DNA of 64,000 bases from Rhodococcus yananensis. Lineage in GTDB: Bacteria > Actinomycetota > Actinomycetes > Mycobacteriales > Mycobacteriaceae. Location: positions 1 through 64,000 of the forward strand of contig NZ_JAIYEP010000001.1 of NCBI RefSeq assembly GCF_020515525.1, in the 5' to 3' direction. Positions 55,034-64,000 of the stretch are shown here, piece after piece. The stretch's first letter is position 1. The number at the start of each line of letters is the position of its first letter. The notes beneath the pieces were generated by a model. That model did not search any database, was not told the DNA's origin, and was given only the letters and a program-made list of their open reading frames with translations. Both the position numbers and the translations under genes were made by a program.

Positions 55034-56258
55034 CGCCCACCTCCACGACCTCGTCGACGTGCCGCACTGCACCGAGCACGGATATCCGTCCCCGGTCGGA
55101 GTCCTCCGCATGCACGGGAAAACGGTCGCCGGTCAACTCCGGTGGCACGTCCTCGGCGACCGCCGCGGTGATCAGGACCTGCTCCGCGGTCGCCGCGACC
55201 GCGGCGAGCGCGGTGCGACGTCGACGGTCCAACTCGGCGAACACGTCGTCGAGCAACAGCACCGGATCGGTGCCCTCCGCGCGCAACAAAGCGAACGCAC
55301 CGAGCCGCAGAGCCAACGCGAAGGACCACGATTCACCGTGGCTGGCATACCCTTTCGCCGGACTGTCACCCAGGATCAGTTCGAGTTCGTCACGGTGCGG
55401 GCCCACCAGGCACACCCCACGTTCGATCTCGCGGCCGCGGGCCTGCGACAACGCGTGCAGGAACGCGGCCTCGATCACGTCCCGGTCGTCCGGCTCGGGT
55501 GCGCGCATCGGATCGGAGAACTCCGGTGGCAGTGCGTCGCCGAGACTCGCGCGGTAACGCAGGCCGGCGGGCCGCGACTCCGGTGCGATCGCCCGGTACG
55601 ACTCCGCGACGTGCGGTGCGAGGTCGTGCAGCAGCGCGATCCGAGCCGCCAGCAGCTCGCTGCCGTGCGCGGCCAGATGCCCGTCCCACACGTCGAGGGT
55701 GGCCAGGGCACTCGCCCCGTCGTCCGACCGCGCACCGCGGCGCAACGCCCCGCCCGCGGTCTTGAGCAGTGCGGATCGCTGCCGCAGCACCTTGTCGTAA
55801 TCCGCCCGCACGCCGCTCATCCGCGGGAACCGCGAACTCAGCAGTTCGTCGAGATACCGGCGCCGATCCCCCGGGTCTCCGCGCACCAGGGACAGGTCCT
55901 CGGGGGCGAACAGCACGGTGCGCAGCACACCGAGCAACTCGCGGGGACGTCGTGTGGGTGACTGGTTGATCCGTGCCCGGTTGGCTCTGCCGTCGTTGAT
56001 CTCGATGTCGATACCGAGCTCGCGACCGCCGTTGACCACCAGCGCCCCGACCGACGCGCGGTCGGTTCCGCTGCGCAGCAGCGGTGCGTCCGACGAGACG
56101 CGATGCGACGACAGCGTCGACAGATAACCGAGCGCCTCGAGCAGATTCGTCTTGCCGTGCCCGTTGGGTCCGACGAAAACCGTTGTGCCCGGGTTCAGCT
56201 CGACGGAAACGGCTTCCCAGGAGCGGAAGTCGCGTAACGCGAAGGTGCGAACGTACAC
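55023..56258 (-). CDS. recF: Recombination mediator RecF
   Basis: 411 residues, SMC/ABC-type ATPase. Walker [18 protein letters not shown] (about 30-46); signature region around [17 protein letters not shown]; Walker [19 protein letters not shown]. It loads RecA at gaps with RecO/RecR. GTG 56258 start. The short C-terminal extension is typical of actinobacterial RecF. It overlaps dciA and lies 25 bases after dnaN. Confidence 0.96.
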   Translation of the reverse strand: MYVRTFALRDFRSWEAVSVELNPGTTVFVGPNGHGKTNLLEALGYLSTLSSHRVSSDAPLLRSGTDRASVGALVVNGGRELGIDIEINDGRANRARINQSPTRRPRELLGVLRTVLFAPEDLSLVRGDPGDRRRYLDELLSSRFPRMSGVRADYDKVLRQRSALLKTAGGALRRGARSDDGASALATLDVWDGHLAAHGSELLAARIALLHDLAPHVAESYRAIAPESRPAGLRYRASLGDALPPEFSDPMRAPEPDDRDVIEAAFLHALSQARGREIERGVCLVGPHRDELELILGDSPAKGYASHGESWSFALALRLGAFALLRAEGTDPVLLLDDVFAELDRRRRTALAAVAATAEQVLITAAVAEDVPPELTGDRFPVHAEDSDRGRISVLGAVRHVDEVVEVGDDR

Positions 56259-56283
56259 GAGGCGTCCACTTCCCGAGCCCGGG

Positions 56284-57453
56284 TCAGCCCGGCAATCGCA
56301 CGGGCATCAACAGGTAGGTGTAGTCGCTGTCCGGTGCGACGAACGTGCCCGATTCGTCGGGCACCGGCTCGTCGTCGAGTGCCGGGCGCAGCACAGCGGG
56401 TCGACTCGACGTGGTGAACCCGAACGACACCTTGTCGGTGTGCAACGACGTGAGGCCGTCGAGCAGATAGCCGGGGTTGAACGCGATGACCAGCGGCTCC
56501 CCGTGGAACTCCGCCGGGTGGGATTCTTCCGCGCGGCCCGCGTCGTCGCCACCGGCCGACAACAGCACGTTGCCGTCGGTGAACTCGAGACGGACCTGGG
56601 CGCCGCGCTCTGCCACCAGCGCCACTCGCTTGATCGCGTCGACGAGCGGTGCGATCTCGACGGTCGCCATCGCCGTGTGCTCGGCGGGAAGGAGCTGCCG
56701 GAACTTGGGGAATTCCGCGTCGAGAAGCCGAGTGGTGGTCCGTCGACCGTCGGCGACGATGCCGAGCAGGCCGTCGGCACCCACCGTCGAACCACTGCCG
56801 AGTGCGAGTTGAACCGGCATGTTCGCCGTTCCACCAACGGTTTTGGCTGCTTCGGAGAGCGTCTTGGCGGGCACCAGCACCGCCGAGGAGGTGAGATCGC
56901 TCGTCGGCATCCACTCGAGCTTGCGCACCGCGAGCCGGAAGCGATCGGTCGCGGCGAACACCATGTCGGATCCCTCGATCTCGACACGGATTCCGGTGAG
57001 CATGGGCAAGGTGTCGTCCTTGCCGGCGGCCACCGCGACCTGGCCGATGGCCTCGGCGAACAGCTCGCCCGAGATCGAACCGGTCTGTTCGGGGAGCGAG
57101 GGCAGCTGAGGGTAGTCCTCGACCGGCATGGTGGGCAGGGAGAACTTGGCGCTACCGCACGTGATGAGCACGCGGGTTCCGTCGAGGACCACGTCGACCG
57201 GCTTGTTGGGGAGCGCACGGGTGATGTCGGCGAGCAGCTTGCCCGAGACGAGGACCTGGCCGGGGGTGAGCACCTCGGCGGGAACGTGGACCTGTGCGGA
57301 GACCTCGTAGTCGAAGCCGGAGACGGTCAGTCCCTGCTCTTCGGCTCCGAGCAGTACACCACCGAGCACCGGGACCGGTGGGCGCGACGGAAGGCTTCGG
57401 GCCACCCACGCGACAGAGTCGGCGAAGTCCTCGCGAGCAACACGAAACTTCAT
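56284..57453 (-). CDS. dnaN: DNA polymerase III beta sliding clamp
   Basis: 389 residues, three clamp domains. Recognisable segments: [78 protein letters not shown] and the terminal [10 protein letters not shown]. The clamp tethers polymerase III to DNA. ATG 57453 has GGAG 9 bases upstream; ATG 57468 (adding MELGT) is possible. oriC lies between it and dnaA. Confidence 0.96.
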   Translation of the reverse strand: MKFRVAREDFADSVAWVARSLPSRPPVPVLGGVLLGAEEQGLTVSGFDYEVSAQVHVPAEVLTPGQVLVSGKLLADITRALPNKPVDVVLDGTRVLITCGSAKFSLPTMPVEDYPQLPSLPEQTGSISGELFAEAIGQVAVAAGKDDTLPMLTGIRVEIEGSDMVFAATDRFRLAVRKLEWMPTSDLTSSAVLVPAKTLSEAAKTVGGTANMPVQLALGSGSTVGADGLLGIVADGRRTTTRLLDAEFPKFRQLLPAEHTAMATVEIAPLVDAIKRVALVAERGAQVRLEFTDGNVLLSAGGDDAGRAEESHPAEFHGEPLVIAFNPGYLLDGLTSLHTDKVSFGFTTSSRPAVLRPALDDEPVPDESGTFVAPDSDYTYLLMPVRLPG

Positions 57454-58029
57454 GGTTCCAAGCTCCATCGCCCGGTTGATCCTCTCGATCGTGGTCTTCG
57501 ACAAGCCTTACGAGTTTGACACAACGCCCCGACATGGAGGTTCCGAGCCGGGGATGCGGCTCCACGGTATGCCTTCCCGCCCGCCTTGCAAAGCGGAGTG
57601 TTCGACCTCATCCGGTGCTCCGGGAGGCCTGTGGACCCGAACGATCCACACCCCTGTTTTCAAAGAGGATTTCAATGAAGAACTCACAGAAGTAGTAATA
57701 GGGCCTGTGGAATCTGTGGACCGATGACGGTCTACGCTGGTGGGGTGGCCTTCTCGAGGCCCCTCCACTCGAGGATGAACTCGAGGAATTCTCGAGGATG
57801 AATGTGGATACCTCGAGACTGTTCGCACTCTGTCCACCGTTCGTCCACAAAGATCCCACGTTGTGCACACCGTTGTCCACAGCCGTGGGGATGCCGATCG
57901 TCTCGAGATCCGGGATGACGACACACCCCCGGAGTTCGCCCTGTGGATGAACGCCGGGGGTGTGGACAGATCTGGGGATGATGTGGATGAGCGCAGGTCA
58001 CGGGGTGCGCCGGGTGGGGCGCACCCGCG
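57454..58029. other. Chromosomal replication origin (oriC) between dnaN and dnaA
   Basis: No gene is present. Close DnaA-box matches: TTGTCCACA (57873-57881), TTGTGCACA (57861-57869), TCGTCCACA (57841-57849) and TGTGGATAC (57803-57811), plus weaker TGTGGA sites at 57629, 57714, 57942, 57961 and 57981. The stretch 57653-57700 is the most A/T-rich of the area and is the best candidate unwinding element. Six CTCGAG motifs lie between 57753 and 57907. Position and content match mycobacterial oriC. Confidence 0.92.
57753..57817 (+). repeat. Clustered CTCGAG motifs in oriC
   Basis: CTCGAG occurs at 57753, 57768, 57780, 57791 and 57812, with a sixth at 57902. The word TCGAGGATGAA appears twice (from 57769 and 57792). 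Spacings of 11-21 bases are near one or two helical turns. They lie between the A/T-rich part and the strong DnaA boxes. Confidence 0.7.
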
Positions 58030-59706
58030 TCACCGCTTCGACCGCTGCTTGATGCGGGCGGTGAGCTCCTGCACCTGGTCGTAGACCTTGCGCCGCTCGG
58101 TCATCTCCTTGCGAATCTTCTTGTCCGCGTACATGACCGTCGTGTGGTCGCGACCGAACGTCTGGCCGATCTTCGGTAGCGACAGGTCGGTGAGCTCCCG
58201 ACACAGATACATGGCGATCTGTCGCGCCGATGCGAGCGGACGTGCTTTGCCCGGGCCGCAGAGATCGTCGATCGACGTCCCGAAGTACTCGGCGCAGACC
58301 GCCATGATCGTCGCCGCGTTGATCTCGAGCGCCGTCGAATCGGGGATGAGATCGCGCAGCACCACCTCGGCCAGGGTCAGGTCGAGTGGCTGCCGATTGA
58401 GCGAGGCGAAGGCCGTCACACGGATGAGCGCACCCTCGAGTTCACGGATGTTGCGTTCGATCCTGCTGGCGATCAGTTCGAGCACGTCGTGCGGCACGTC
58501 GAGCCTGTCCATCCGTGCTTTCTTGCTGAGGATCGCGATCCGGGTCTCGAGTTCCGGTGGCTGCACATCGGTGATCAACCCCCATTCGAAGCGGGTCCGG
58601 AGGCGCTCCTCGAGCGTCGCCAGCTGCTTCGGCGGACGGTCGGACGACACCACGATCTGCTTGTTGGCGTTGTGGAGGGTGTTGAAGGTGTGGAAGAACT
58701 CCTCCTGGATGCCTTCCTTGCCCTCGATGAACTGGATGTCGTCGACGAGGAGGATGTCGGTCTCGCGGTAGCGGCGTTTGAAGGCGACCTTGCGGTCGTC
58801 GCGCAGGCTGTTGATGAAGTCGTTCGTGAACTCCTCGGTGGACACGTACCGCACACGCATTCCCGGGAACAGTCGTTGCGCGTAGTGCCCGGCAGCGTGC
58901 AGCAGATGTGTCTTGCCGAGACCGGACGCACCCCAGATGAACAGGGGGTTGTACGCGCGGGCGGGCGCCTCGGCGATCGCGACCGCCGCGGCGTGCGCGA
59001 ACCGGTTCGAGGCGCCGATGACGAACGTGTCGAAGGTGTACTTCGCGTTGAGGCTGCTGCTGGCCCCGGCCGCGGTGTCGGGAGGGGGCGGCTGGGTGAA
59101 GTAGGACGGCCACGATTCGCGCACCGCGGTCAGCGCTTCGCGATCGTCGTCCACCTCGTCGTGGTCGCCGTGCTCGATGTCGAGTGGCTCGGCCGTCCTG
59201 GCCGGCGCATAGCGGCGTCGGTACGCGCCGACGGTGTCGACGGTGTCCGCACCGCCGAGGCCGTCGCGCGGCGTGTGGCCGGAATCGCGCACGGCACCGT
59301 CGCGCGGATCGTTGTCGCGACGGCCGGCCTCGCGGGGCCGGTGCTCACGCGGGTGAGGTTCGGCGGGCAGACCCTCGAGAGGAAGGGTGTCGCGCGGTTC
59401 GGCGTAGGGATCGTCCGCGGAGGTGTCGGGCCGCTCGCGGGGTTCGACACGCACACCCAGACCTTCGACGCGATGCCCGAGATTGCGATTGAGCACCCGC
59501 AGGATCGGCTGCCGCAGGTCGCGTTCGATGGACTGCTGCGCGAGTGCCGACGGCACCGACAGCAGTGCGAACCCCTGGGTGAGCGTGATCGGTTTGACGA
59601 GCGCGAGCCACGCCTTCTGACTCTTGGTCAGACCGCCGTCGTCGACGGTGAGTTCGGCGACGACGTCCGCCCACACGTCGGCGAGTGCGTTCGGTTCGTC
59701 GCTCAC
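58030..59706 (-). CDS. dnaA: Chromosomal replication initiator DnaA
   Basis: 558 residues. Domain I (about 1-85), a long acidic/Arg-rich domain II (about 90-210, longer than in E. coli), AAA+ domain III with [25 protein letters not shown] and SSDRPPKQL, and domain IV with the DNA-binding signature [13 protein letters not shown]. It opens oriC and loads the helicase with DciA. GTG 59706 is preceded by GGAGGAAGCTTC. DnaA boxes in its own promoter region (59735-59766) fit autoregulation. Confidence 0.97.
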   Translation of the reverse strand: MSDEPNALADVWADVVAELTVDDGGLTKSQKAWLALVKPITLTQGFALLSVPSALAQQSIERDLRQPILRVLNRNLGHRVEGLGVRVEPRERPDTSADDPYAEPRDTLPLEGLPAEPHPREHRPREAGRRDNDPRDGAVRDSGHTPRDGLGGADTVDTVGAYRRRYAPARTAEPLDIEHGDHDEVDDDREALTAVRESWPSYFTQPPPPDTAAGASSSLNAKYTFDTFVIGASNRFAHAAAVAIAEAPARAYNPLFIWGASGLGKTHLLHAAGHYAQRLFPGMRVRYVSTEEFTNDFINSLRDDRKVAFKRRYRETDILLVDDIQFIEGKEGIQEEFFHTFNTLHNANKQIVVSSDRPPKQLATLEERLRTRFEWGLITDVQPPELETRIAILSKKARMDRLDVPHDVLELIASRIERNIRELEGALIRVTAFASLNRQPLDLTLAEVVLRDLIPDSTALEINAATIMAVCAEYFGTSIDDLCGPGKARPLASARQIAMYLCRELTDLSLPKIGQTFGRDHTTVMYADKKIRKEMTERRKVYDQVQELTARIKQRSKR

Positions 59707-60226
59707 GAAGCTTCCTCCCACAGGGTCGACAGGGTTGTCCACACGATTATCCACAGGTGTGGACAACCGGGGGAAATGGCCCGGTGGAGGTGTGGATGAA
59801 CCCGGTGTGGTGTGTGGAGAAGGCCCTCGTGGCCGTGATGTACGACGTTCGGCCGATGCTGTAGGAATCGCGTGTGTCACGTGGTGACGATGTGACACCG
59901 TACCCGATGCCGTGCGCAGGCCTGTGGATCCCCCGCTTCCGTTCCCTGGTGAACACTCCCCGACAGTTCTTCGAGCAGAAGCGTACAGCAGCGTGACCGC
60001 CGTCACGGGGTTCTCCGGCGAGAATCCCGCGCCGACGGCGGCGGCGTGTCGGGTTGCGCATGCCCCCACGTCGCGGTTTGATTTCGCGCGCTCGCACGAG
60101 TAGCCTCGAAAAGTCACTCGTACAGCAGTGGCGGATCCGTGCTGCGCCTGGCGCGTTCGGATCATGCGAATTTCTACCTGACCCAGGGCGCCATACCGGT
60201 GCCGCAATTCTCGAGGAGTGTTGACC
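59707..60226. other. dnaA-rpmH intergenic region (520 bp)
   Basis: Holds the dnaA promoter with clustered DnaA boxes (59735-59766) and further TGTGGA-type sites at about 59791 and 59921, then the rpmH promoter. The rpmH side ends in TCGAGGAGTGTTGACC, which supplies the RBS. In mycobacteria this region is also part of, or next to, the functional origin. No protein gene is supported. Confidence 0.75.
59735..59766. promoter_or_regulatory. Three DnaA boxes upstream of dnaA
   Basis: TTGTCCACA (59735-59743), TTATCCACA (59747-59755; the E. coli consensus) and TGTGGACAA (59758-59766; inverted) lie 3 and 2 bases apart, beginning 29 bases upstream of the dnaA GTG. All three are perfect matches, so DnaA-dependent control of its own gene is likely. 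Confidence 0.88.
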
Positions 60227-60370
60227 GTGGCCAAGGGCAAGCGGACGTTCCAGCCGAACAACCGACGCCGCGCGCGCGTTCACGGCTTCCGTCTCCGGAT
60301 GCGGACCCGTGCGGGTCGCGCTATCGTTTCCGCGCGTCGCCGCAAGGGCCGCGCTTCGCTCACCGCCTGA
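60227..60370 (+). CDS. rpmH: 50S ribosomal protein L34
   Basis: 47 residues, highly basic: [20 protein letters not shown], then [19 protein letters not shown] and final SLTA. Exact family length and sequence. GTG start at 60227 with GAGGAG 7 bases upstream. Divergent from dnaA and followed by rnpA, the conserved rpmH-rnpA-yidD-yidC-jag-rsmG order. Confidence 0.97.
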   Translation: MAKGKRTFQPNNRRRARVHGFRLRMRTRAGRAIVSARRRKGRASLTA

Positions 60371-60390
60371 TCCCGTCACGGGAGCTCGGG

Positions 60391-60807
60391 GTGCTACCTG
60401 AGCCGTATCGACTGCGGCGCCACTCGGACTTCTCCGAAGCGGTGCGTCGCGGTCGCCGGCAGGGGCGCCGGGATCTGGTCGTGCACGCCTATGTGCGGGA
60501 TCGCCCGGATCCTGTGGTGAGTGGTGTCGACGGGCCGCGTTTCGGTCTCGTCGTGAGCAAGGCTGTCGGGCCGGCGGTGATTCGACATCGAGTCGCACGC
60601 CGGCTTCGTCATATCTGCATCGGGTTGGTCGATGCGGTACCCGAACACACCGATGTCGTGTTGCGGGCGCTTCCGGGTGCCGCAGCGGCGACGTCACGAG
60701 ATCTCGAGCGGCAGATCCGATCCGGGCTGACGCGCCTGGGACTGCTCGACACCCCTCCTGATTCCGCGCCGGCGGGGTCACCGACCTCCGATACGGGTGT
60801 CGCATGA
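60391..60807 (+). CDS. rnpA: Ribonuclease P protein component
   Basis: 138 residues. [22 protein letters not shown] start; [26 protein letters not shown] holds the RNR-type basic helix, with His replacing the usual Asn after Arg; then [15 protein letters not shown]. It helps RNase P RNA bind and cleave pre-tRNA 5' leaders. GTG 60391 has GGAGCTCGGG upstream. The C-terminal 20 residues are Pro/Ser-rich and extra. Confidence 0.94.
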   Translation: MLPEPYRLRRHSDFSEAVRRGRRQGRRDLVVHAYVRDRPDPVVSGVDGPRFGLVVSKAVGPAVIRHRVARRLRHICIGLVDAVPEHTDVVLRALPGAAAATSRDLERQIRSGLTRLGLLDTPPDSAPAGSPTSDTGVA

Positions 60808-61109
60808 GCCCCGCGAGGACGATCCGGTGGCGAAGCGTGCGCTCGGCTCCGGCGCGGGCACTCATCTTCTGCATCGAGCTCTATCGCACGTATGTGTCCC
60901 CGACCCGCATGCCGACCTGCCGATTCACACCGACCTGCAGTGAATACGCGGTGGAGGCCCTCCGCGGCCGGGGTGTCGTCGTCGGATCGGTGCTCGCAGC
61001 TGTGAGACTGCTCAAGTGCGGTCCCTGGCACCCCGGTGGGTGGGATCCGGTTCCCGAACGGCGACGTTCCGCGGCGCCACCGGAGCGGCCACACCTCGCG
61101 GAAACCTGA
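60804..61109 (+). CDS. yidD: Membrane protein insertion efficiency factor YidD
   Basis: 101 residues. YidD core: [14 protein letters not shown], then [14 protein letters not shown] (Cys region) and [17 protein letters not shown] basic N-terminus is likely to lie at the membrane surface. It aids YidC-dependent insertion. ATG overlaps the rnpA stop by 4 bases; yidC follows after 72 bases. Confidence 0.95.
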   Translation: MSPARTIRWRSVRSAPARALIFCIELYRTYVSPTRMPTCRFTPTCSEYAVEALRGRGVVVGSVLAAVRLLKCGPWHPGGWDPVPERRRSAAPPERPHLAET

Positions 61110-61181
61110 CGGGCCTCCCCGACACCCGAGACCGACGCCGCTGGTTGGCGACCATGGACGACCCGAGGAGTACACAGACTC

Positions 61182-62261
61182 GTGCTCAACTTCATCTATT
61201 ACCCGGTGTCATGGATCCTGTGGTTCTGGCACAAAGTGTTCTCGTTCGTGCTGGCACCGGACAGCGGGCTGAACTGGGCACTGGCCGTGGTGTTCCTCGT
61301 CTTCACGCTCCGCCTCATCCTGTACAAGCCGTTCGTCAAGCAGGTGCGTACGACGCGGCAGATGCAGGAGTTGCAGCCGCAGATCAAGGCGCTGCAGAAG
61401 AAGTACTCGAACGACCGGCAGCGCCAGGCGCTCGAGATGCAGAAGCTCCAGAAGGAGCACGGCTTCAACCCGTTGATGGGTTGCCTCCCGGTGCTGCTGC
61501 AGGTGCCGGTGTTCATCGGTCTGTTCCACGTGCTCCGGTCGTTCAACCGCACGACGTCGACGGCATTCGGCCCGTTCGGATCGGGGCAGGAACTGACGCC
61601 GGAGGAGAACCGGCAGATCGGTAACTACGCGTTCAGTCCGGAGGACGTGCAGTCGTTCCTCGACGCGCGACTGTTCGGCGCGCCGATCTCGTCGTGGATC
61701 ACGCAGCCCACCGAATCGCTCGCGGCGTTCGGCGGGGACATCCCGACGCGCTGGGAGATCGCTGCCGTCGCCGTGCCGTTGATGATCATCGCCGGTATCG
61801 CCACGCACTTCAACGCTCGGGCGTCGGTGGCGCGGCAGAGCGTGCAGGCCGCGGCCAACCCGCAGTCCGCGATCATGAACAAGCTTGCGCTGTACGTGTT
61901 CCCCCTCGGTGTGATGGTCGGTGGTCCGTTCCTTCCGATCGCGATCCTGATCTACTGGGTGAGCAACAACGTCTGGACCTACGGCCAGCAGCATCTGGTC
62001 TTCCGTCGCATCGACCACGAGGAAGAGCAGAAGCGGGAAGCGGCGCTGGCCCGCCGGAGCGAGAACGCCCCGAAACCGGGTGCGAAGCCGAACCGCGACA
62101 AGAAGAAGGGTGCGGCCGCGGCGACCGGATCGACGGACGACTCGGGTGTCTCCCTCGGTAAGTCGGACGCTCCGGAGTCGACCGGTGGTTCGGGTTCGGC
62201 GCCGACCGCTCCGAAGCCGGGAAGCCGACCGAAGAACTCCAAGCGCAAGCGACAGAAATAG
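61182..62261 (+). CDS. yidC: Membrane protein insertase YidC
   Basis: 359 residues, five-helix YidC/Oxa1 core without the large periplasmic domain of Gram-negative YidC. Features: first helix [32 protein letters not shown] with the hydrophilic-groove Arg, a cytoplasmic coiled hairpin ([20 protein letters not shown]), [20 protein letters not shown], and a Lys/Pro-rich C-terminal tail. It inserts and folds membrane proteins. GTG 61182 start. jag follows after 10 bases. Confidence 0.95.
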   Translation: MLNFIYYPVSWILWFWHKVFSFVLAPDSGLNWALAVVFLVFTLRLILYKPFVKQVRTTRQMQELQPQIKALQKKYSNDRQRQALEMQKLQKEHGFNPLMGCLPVLLQVPVFIGLFHVLRSFNRTTSTAFGPFGSGQELTPEENRQIGNYAFSPEDVQSFLDARLFGAPISSWITQPTESLAAFGGDIPTRWEIAAVAVPLMIIAGIATHFNARASVARQSVQAAANPQSAIMNKLALYVFPLGVMVGGPFLPIAILIYWVSNNVWTYGQQHLVFRRIDHEEEQKREAALARRSENAPKPGAKPNRDKKKGAAAATGSTDDSGVSLGKSDAPESTGGSGSAPTAPKPGSRPKNSKRKRQK

Positions 62262-62274
62262 AAGAGGGCTGATG

Positions 62275-62817
62275 ATGGCGAGTGACCTGGACAAGGCACA
62301 GGAGGAGCTCGAGGTGGCGACGGAGCCGCGCGAGTCCGATGTCGAGACCGACGACGACGAGCTCCTGATCGAAGAGGGTGAGATCGCCGGCGATTATCTC
62401 GAGCAGCTCCTCGACGTCCTCGACTTCGACGGCGACATCGACCTCGATGTCGAGGGTGATCGCGCGGTGGTGAGCATCGACGGCGGCAAGGATCTGTCGA
62501 AGCTCGTCGGTCGCGGCGGTGAGGTCCTCGACGCGCTGCAGGAACTGACGCGACTCGCGGTGCAGCAGTCGACCGGTGAGCGGAGCAAGCTGATGCTCGA
62601 TATCGCGGGTTGGCGCGCCGGTAAGCGGGCCGAGCTCACCGAGCTCGGTGAGGCCGCTGCTCGGCGTGTTCTCGAGTCCGGCGAGCGTGAGGAGCTCACG
62701 CCGATGACGCCGTTCGAGCGGAAGATCGTGCACGATGCGGTCGCGAAGGTCGACGGCGTGTCGAGTGAGAGCGAAGGCGCCGAGCCGCAACGCCGAGTGG
62801 TGATCATCAAGGATTGA
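62275..62817 (+). CDS. jag: Jag/KhpB-like single-stranded nucleic acid binding R3H protein
   Basis: 180 residues. An acidic N-terminus (about 1-45) replaces the Jag-N domain. The KH domain has LVGRGGEVLDALQELTRLAVQQ (GxxG loop), and the R3H domain ends in MTPFERKIVHDAV with the Arg/His signature spacing. Known relatives bind RNA with KhpA and influence cell elongation. Start ATG 62275 or the ATG 3 bases earlier; AGAGGG favours 62275. Confidence 0.93.
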   Translation: MASDLDKAQEELEVATEPRESDVETDDDELLIEEGEIAGDYLEQLLDVLDFDGDIDLDVEGDRAVVSIDGGKDLSKLVGRGGEVLDALQELTRLAVQQSTGERSKLMLDIAGWRAGKRAELTELGEAAARRVLESGEREELTPMTPFERKIVHDAVAKVDGVSSESEGAEPQRRVVIIKD

Positions 62818-62946
62818 TCCGAGTACCGCATTCGAGTCAGGAATTCGAGTGCGACGCGGAAACGACAGGAGGGGCCCGGCTCGAGCCGGGCCCCTCTCGT
62901 CGTTGCAGGAGCCGAATGTTGTCGCGTCGACACGCGGCGGGAGAGG

Positions 62947-63627
62947 ATGTTTCACGTGGAACATGACGAGTCCGGTATTCCGGCGACAGTGCAGCGGATC
63001 TTCGGTGAGCGCACCGAACTGGCGGAGCGCTATCATCGATCGCTGTCGACGGACGGTGTGGAGCGAGGTCTGATCGGACCGCGGGAGGTCCCGCGACTGT
63101 GGGAGCGGCACATCCTCAACTGTGCGGTTCTCGGGGAACTGATCGAGAGCGGCGAATCCGTCGTCGATGTCGGTAGCGGCGCCGGCCTTCCGGGGATTCC
63201 GTTGGCGATCGCGCGACCGGATGTGCGGGTGACGCTGGTCGAACCGCTGCTGCGACGGTCGATCTATCTCGCCGAATTCGTCGAGTCGAGCGGTCTCGAC
63301 AACGTCCTCGTGGTGCGGGGGCGGGCCGAGCAGCCGGGCGTGATCCAGGAGGCCGGTGGTGCCGACGTCGTGACATCCCGCGCGGTGGCTCCCCTCGCGA
63401 AGCTCGTCAAGTGGTCGTTGCCGTTGATTCATGAGGGCGGGCGGATGCTCGCACTGAAGGGTTCGTCGGCGGCCGAGGAGATCGAGCGTGACCGCGCCGA
63501 GTTGACGCGGCTCGGAGTCGGGGACCTCGAGGTGCTCGAGTGCGGAGCCGATCTTCTCGAGGTGCCGACCATCGTCGTCAAGGCGGTGCGGAAGCCCAAG
63601 CAGTCCCGTCGGCGTGGCCGACGCTGA
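62947..63627 (+). CDS. rsmG: 16S rRNA m7G527 methyltransferase RsmG (GidB)
   Basis: 226 residues, Rossmann methyltransferase. SAM site [18 protein letters not shown] (about 74-91); [15 protein letters not shown] and [15 protein letters not shown] are RsmG signatures. It methylates G527; loss gives low-level streptomycin resistance in relatives. The first residues, MFHVEH, are written by a near-perfect parS site over the start codon (62948-62963). RBS AGAGG lies 1 base before the ATG, unusually close, so TSS or start may differ. The C-terminus is very basic. Confidence 0.94.
   Translation: MFHVEHDESGIPATVQRIFGERTELAERYHRSLSTDGVERGLIGPREVPRLWERHILNCAVLGELIESGESVVDVGSGAGLPGIPLAIARPDVRVTLVEPLLRRSIYLAEFVESSGLDNVLVVRGRAEQPGVIQEAGGADVVTSRAVAPLAKLVKWSLPLIHEGGRMLALKGSSAAEEIERDRAELTRLGVGDLEVLECGADLLEVPTIVVKAVRKPKQSRRRGRR
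62948..62963. promoter_or_regulatory. parS site overlapping the rsmG start codon
   Basis: TGTTTCACGTGGAACA differs from the parS consensus at one base (A to G at position 12). It covers rsmG codons 1-6, so ParB binding and translation of rsmG share the same DNA. Together with the three sites at 63722-63823 it forms a four-site cluster. Confidence 0.8.
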
Positions 63628-63721
63628 CAACACGGTGCGATTCGGGCGAATGGAACATCGTCGCCGGCCCATGCTTCGCTGCCCGGCAGTTACGTCACTG
63701 TGACAGTAGGGGCAGGCGCGT

Positions 63722-63737
63722 TGTTTCACGTGAAACA
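63722..63737. promoter_or_regulatory. parS site 1
   Basis: TGTTTCACGTGAAACA, a perfect 16-bp match to the bacterial parS consensus, 95 bases after the rsmG stop. ParB nucleates here and spreads to organise the origin for segregation. Confidence 0.95.
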
Positions 63738-63768
63738 TCGCGACATCCGCACCCCTCCCCTCCCCCGC

Positions 63769-63808
63769 GACAAGCCGTCATGTTTCACGTGAAACATGAC
63801 GGCTTGTC
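63769..63808. repeat. Perfect 40-bp palindrome centred on parS
   Basis: GACAAGCCGTCA (63769-63780), a perfect parS, and TGACGGCTTGTC (63797-63808) form one uninterrupted 40-bp palindrome. As RNA it would be a 20-bp hairpin and could end rsmG transcription. The outer arms are not part of the parS consensus. Confidence 0.95.
63781..63796. promoter_or_regulatory. parS site 2
   Basis: A perfect TGTTTCACGTGAAACA at the centre of the 40-bp palindrome, 59 bases from site 1. Confidence 0.95.
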
Positions 63809-63823
63809 GTTTCACGTGAAACA
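63808..63823. promoter_or_regulatory. parS site 3
   Basis: CGTTTCACGTGAAACA, one end-base off consensus, 27 bases from site 2 and touching the right end of the 40-bp palindrome. It is identical in sequence to the distal site at 40474. Confidence 0.92.
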
Positions 63824-64000
63824 TCGGGTGCGAACGGGCGCCGCGTTTCGATCGTTCGCCGCTCTGGAATACTGAAGCGGTCGAGGGTGGGGGTGGTGAA
63901 CTCCCGTCGTGTTCGACCCCGGTCCGGTCTGCGCCCCCGCGTGTGGCGCGCGCCGGACGAGGTGAAGGTTGTAGCGTTGCCAACCGAACGGGTCTACGTA

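Larger units (their letters stand above)
63628..64000. other. parS-rich intergenic region to the window edge
   Basis: Holds three parS sites and a 40-bp palindrome. By the usual gene order parA should begin near or beyond the right edge. From GTG 63896 a frame stays open to 64000 (VNSRRVRPRSGLRPRVWRAP at its start), but it does not resemble a ParA N-terminus, so I do not call it a gene. Confidence 0.5.

Noticed and set aside
63896-64000. Start of parA at the right edge
   Set aside because: The open frame does not resemble a ParA N-terminus or P-loop region, and the window ends too soon to judge.

Overview
The window is high-GC chromosomal DNA from a mycolic-acid actinobacterium (Mycobacteriales), most like Rhodococcus or a close relative. 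I base this on gene order, not on a database search. From the right edge leftwards it follows the Mycobacterium tuberculosis origin region: rsmG, jag, yidC, yidD, rnpA, rpmH, dnaA, dnaN, recF, dciA, gyrB, gyrA, DUF3566 gene, tRNA-Ile, tRNA-Ala, cwsA, ppiA, PH-domain gene, crgA, DUF881 gene, trpG/pabA, pknB, pknA, pbpA, rodA, pstP, fhaB, fhaA and tRNA-Leu. Extra genes are inserted into this backbone.

Layout. 1-2.0 kb: tail of an unidentified cluster (broken coding sequence, lipoprotein, YbaB-like protein). 2.2-17.3 kb: accessory genes, including a Cu/Zn-SOD-like lipoprotein, an HTH/Clp-N protein with two palindromic operators, an SDR plus SnoaL pair, a CynX-type transporter divergent from a GntR regulator, an AraC regulator with an MBL-fold/SDR pair, a secreted protein gene broken in its signal peptide, a frameshifted ECF41 sigma factor with its carboxymuconolactone decarboxylase partner, a LysM protein, a DUF6314 protein and an MpaB-type oxygenase. 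17.5-32.3 kb: tRNA-Leu and the Ser/Thr kinase, cell-shape and division block. 32.4-40.4 kb: acyl-CoA dehydrogenase, secreted lipase, actin-fold membrane protein, R2-like oxidase, and a DyP peroxidase/PCuAC copper chaperone/membrane protein operon. 40.5-44.8 kb: tRNA-Ala, a tiny DLW-39-like ORF, tRNA-Ile, DUF3566 gene and gyrA. 45-51.8 kb: a conservon (kinase, roadblock, DUF742, GTPase) with two MHYT-type membrane proteins, lying between gyrA and gyrB. 52-60 kb: gyrB, dciA, recF, dnaN, oriC and dnaA. 60.2-64 kb: rpmH, rnpA, yidD, yidC, jag, rsmG and a parS cluster.

How it works together. The origin region couples replication start (dnaA, dnaN, DnaA boxes), topology (gyrase), helicase loading (dciA) and segregation (parS). 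The kinase block links PknA/PknB signalling, reversed by PstP and read by FHA proteins, to peptidoglycan synthesis (RodA, PbpA) and division (CrgA, CwsA). Most genes left of dnaA lie on the minus strand, in the direction of the left fork. The fhaA-to-pknB block runs head-on to it.

The most notable non-standard signals are: parS sites, one embedded in a perfect 40-bp palindrome, one over the rsmG start codon and one about 23 kb away; a two-copy palindromic repeat with a compensated hairpin; a conservon splitting gyrB from gyrA with a paralogous MHYT protein that has lost most of its motif; two single-base frameshifts about 0.8 kb apart; and several operators overlapping apparently leaderless promoters.
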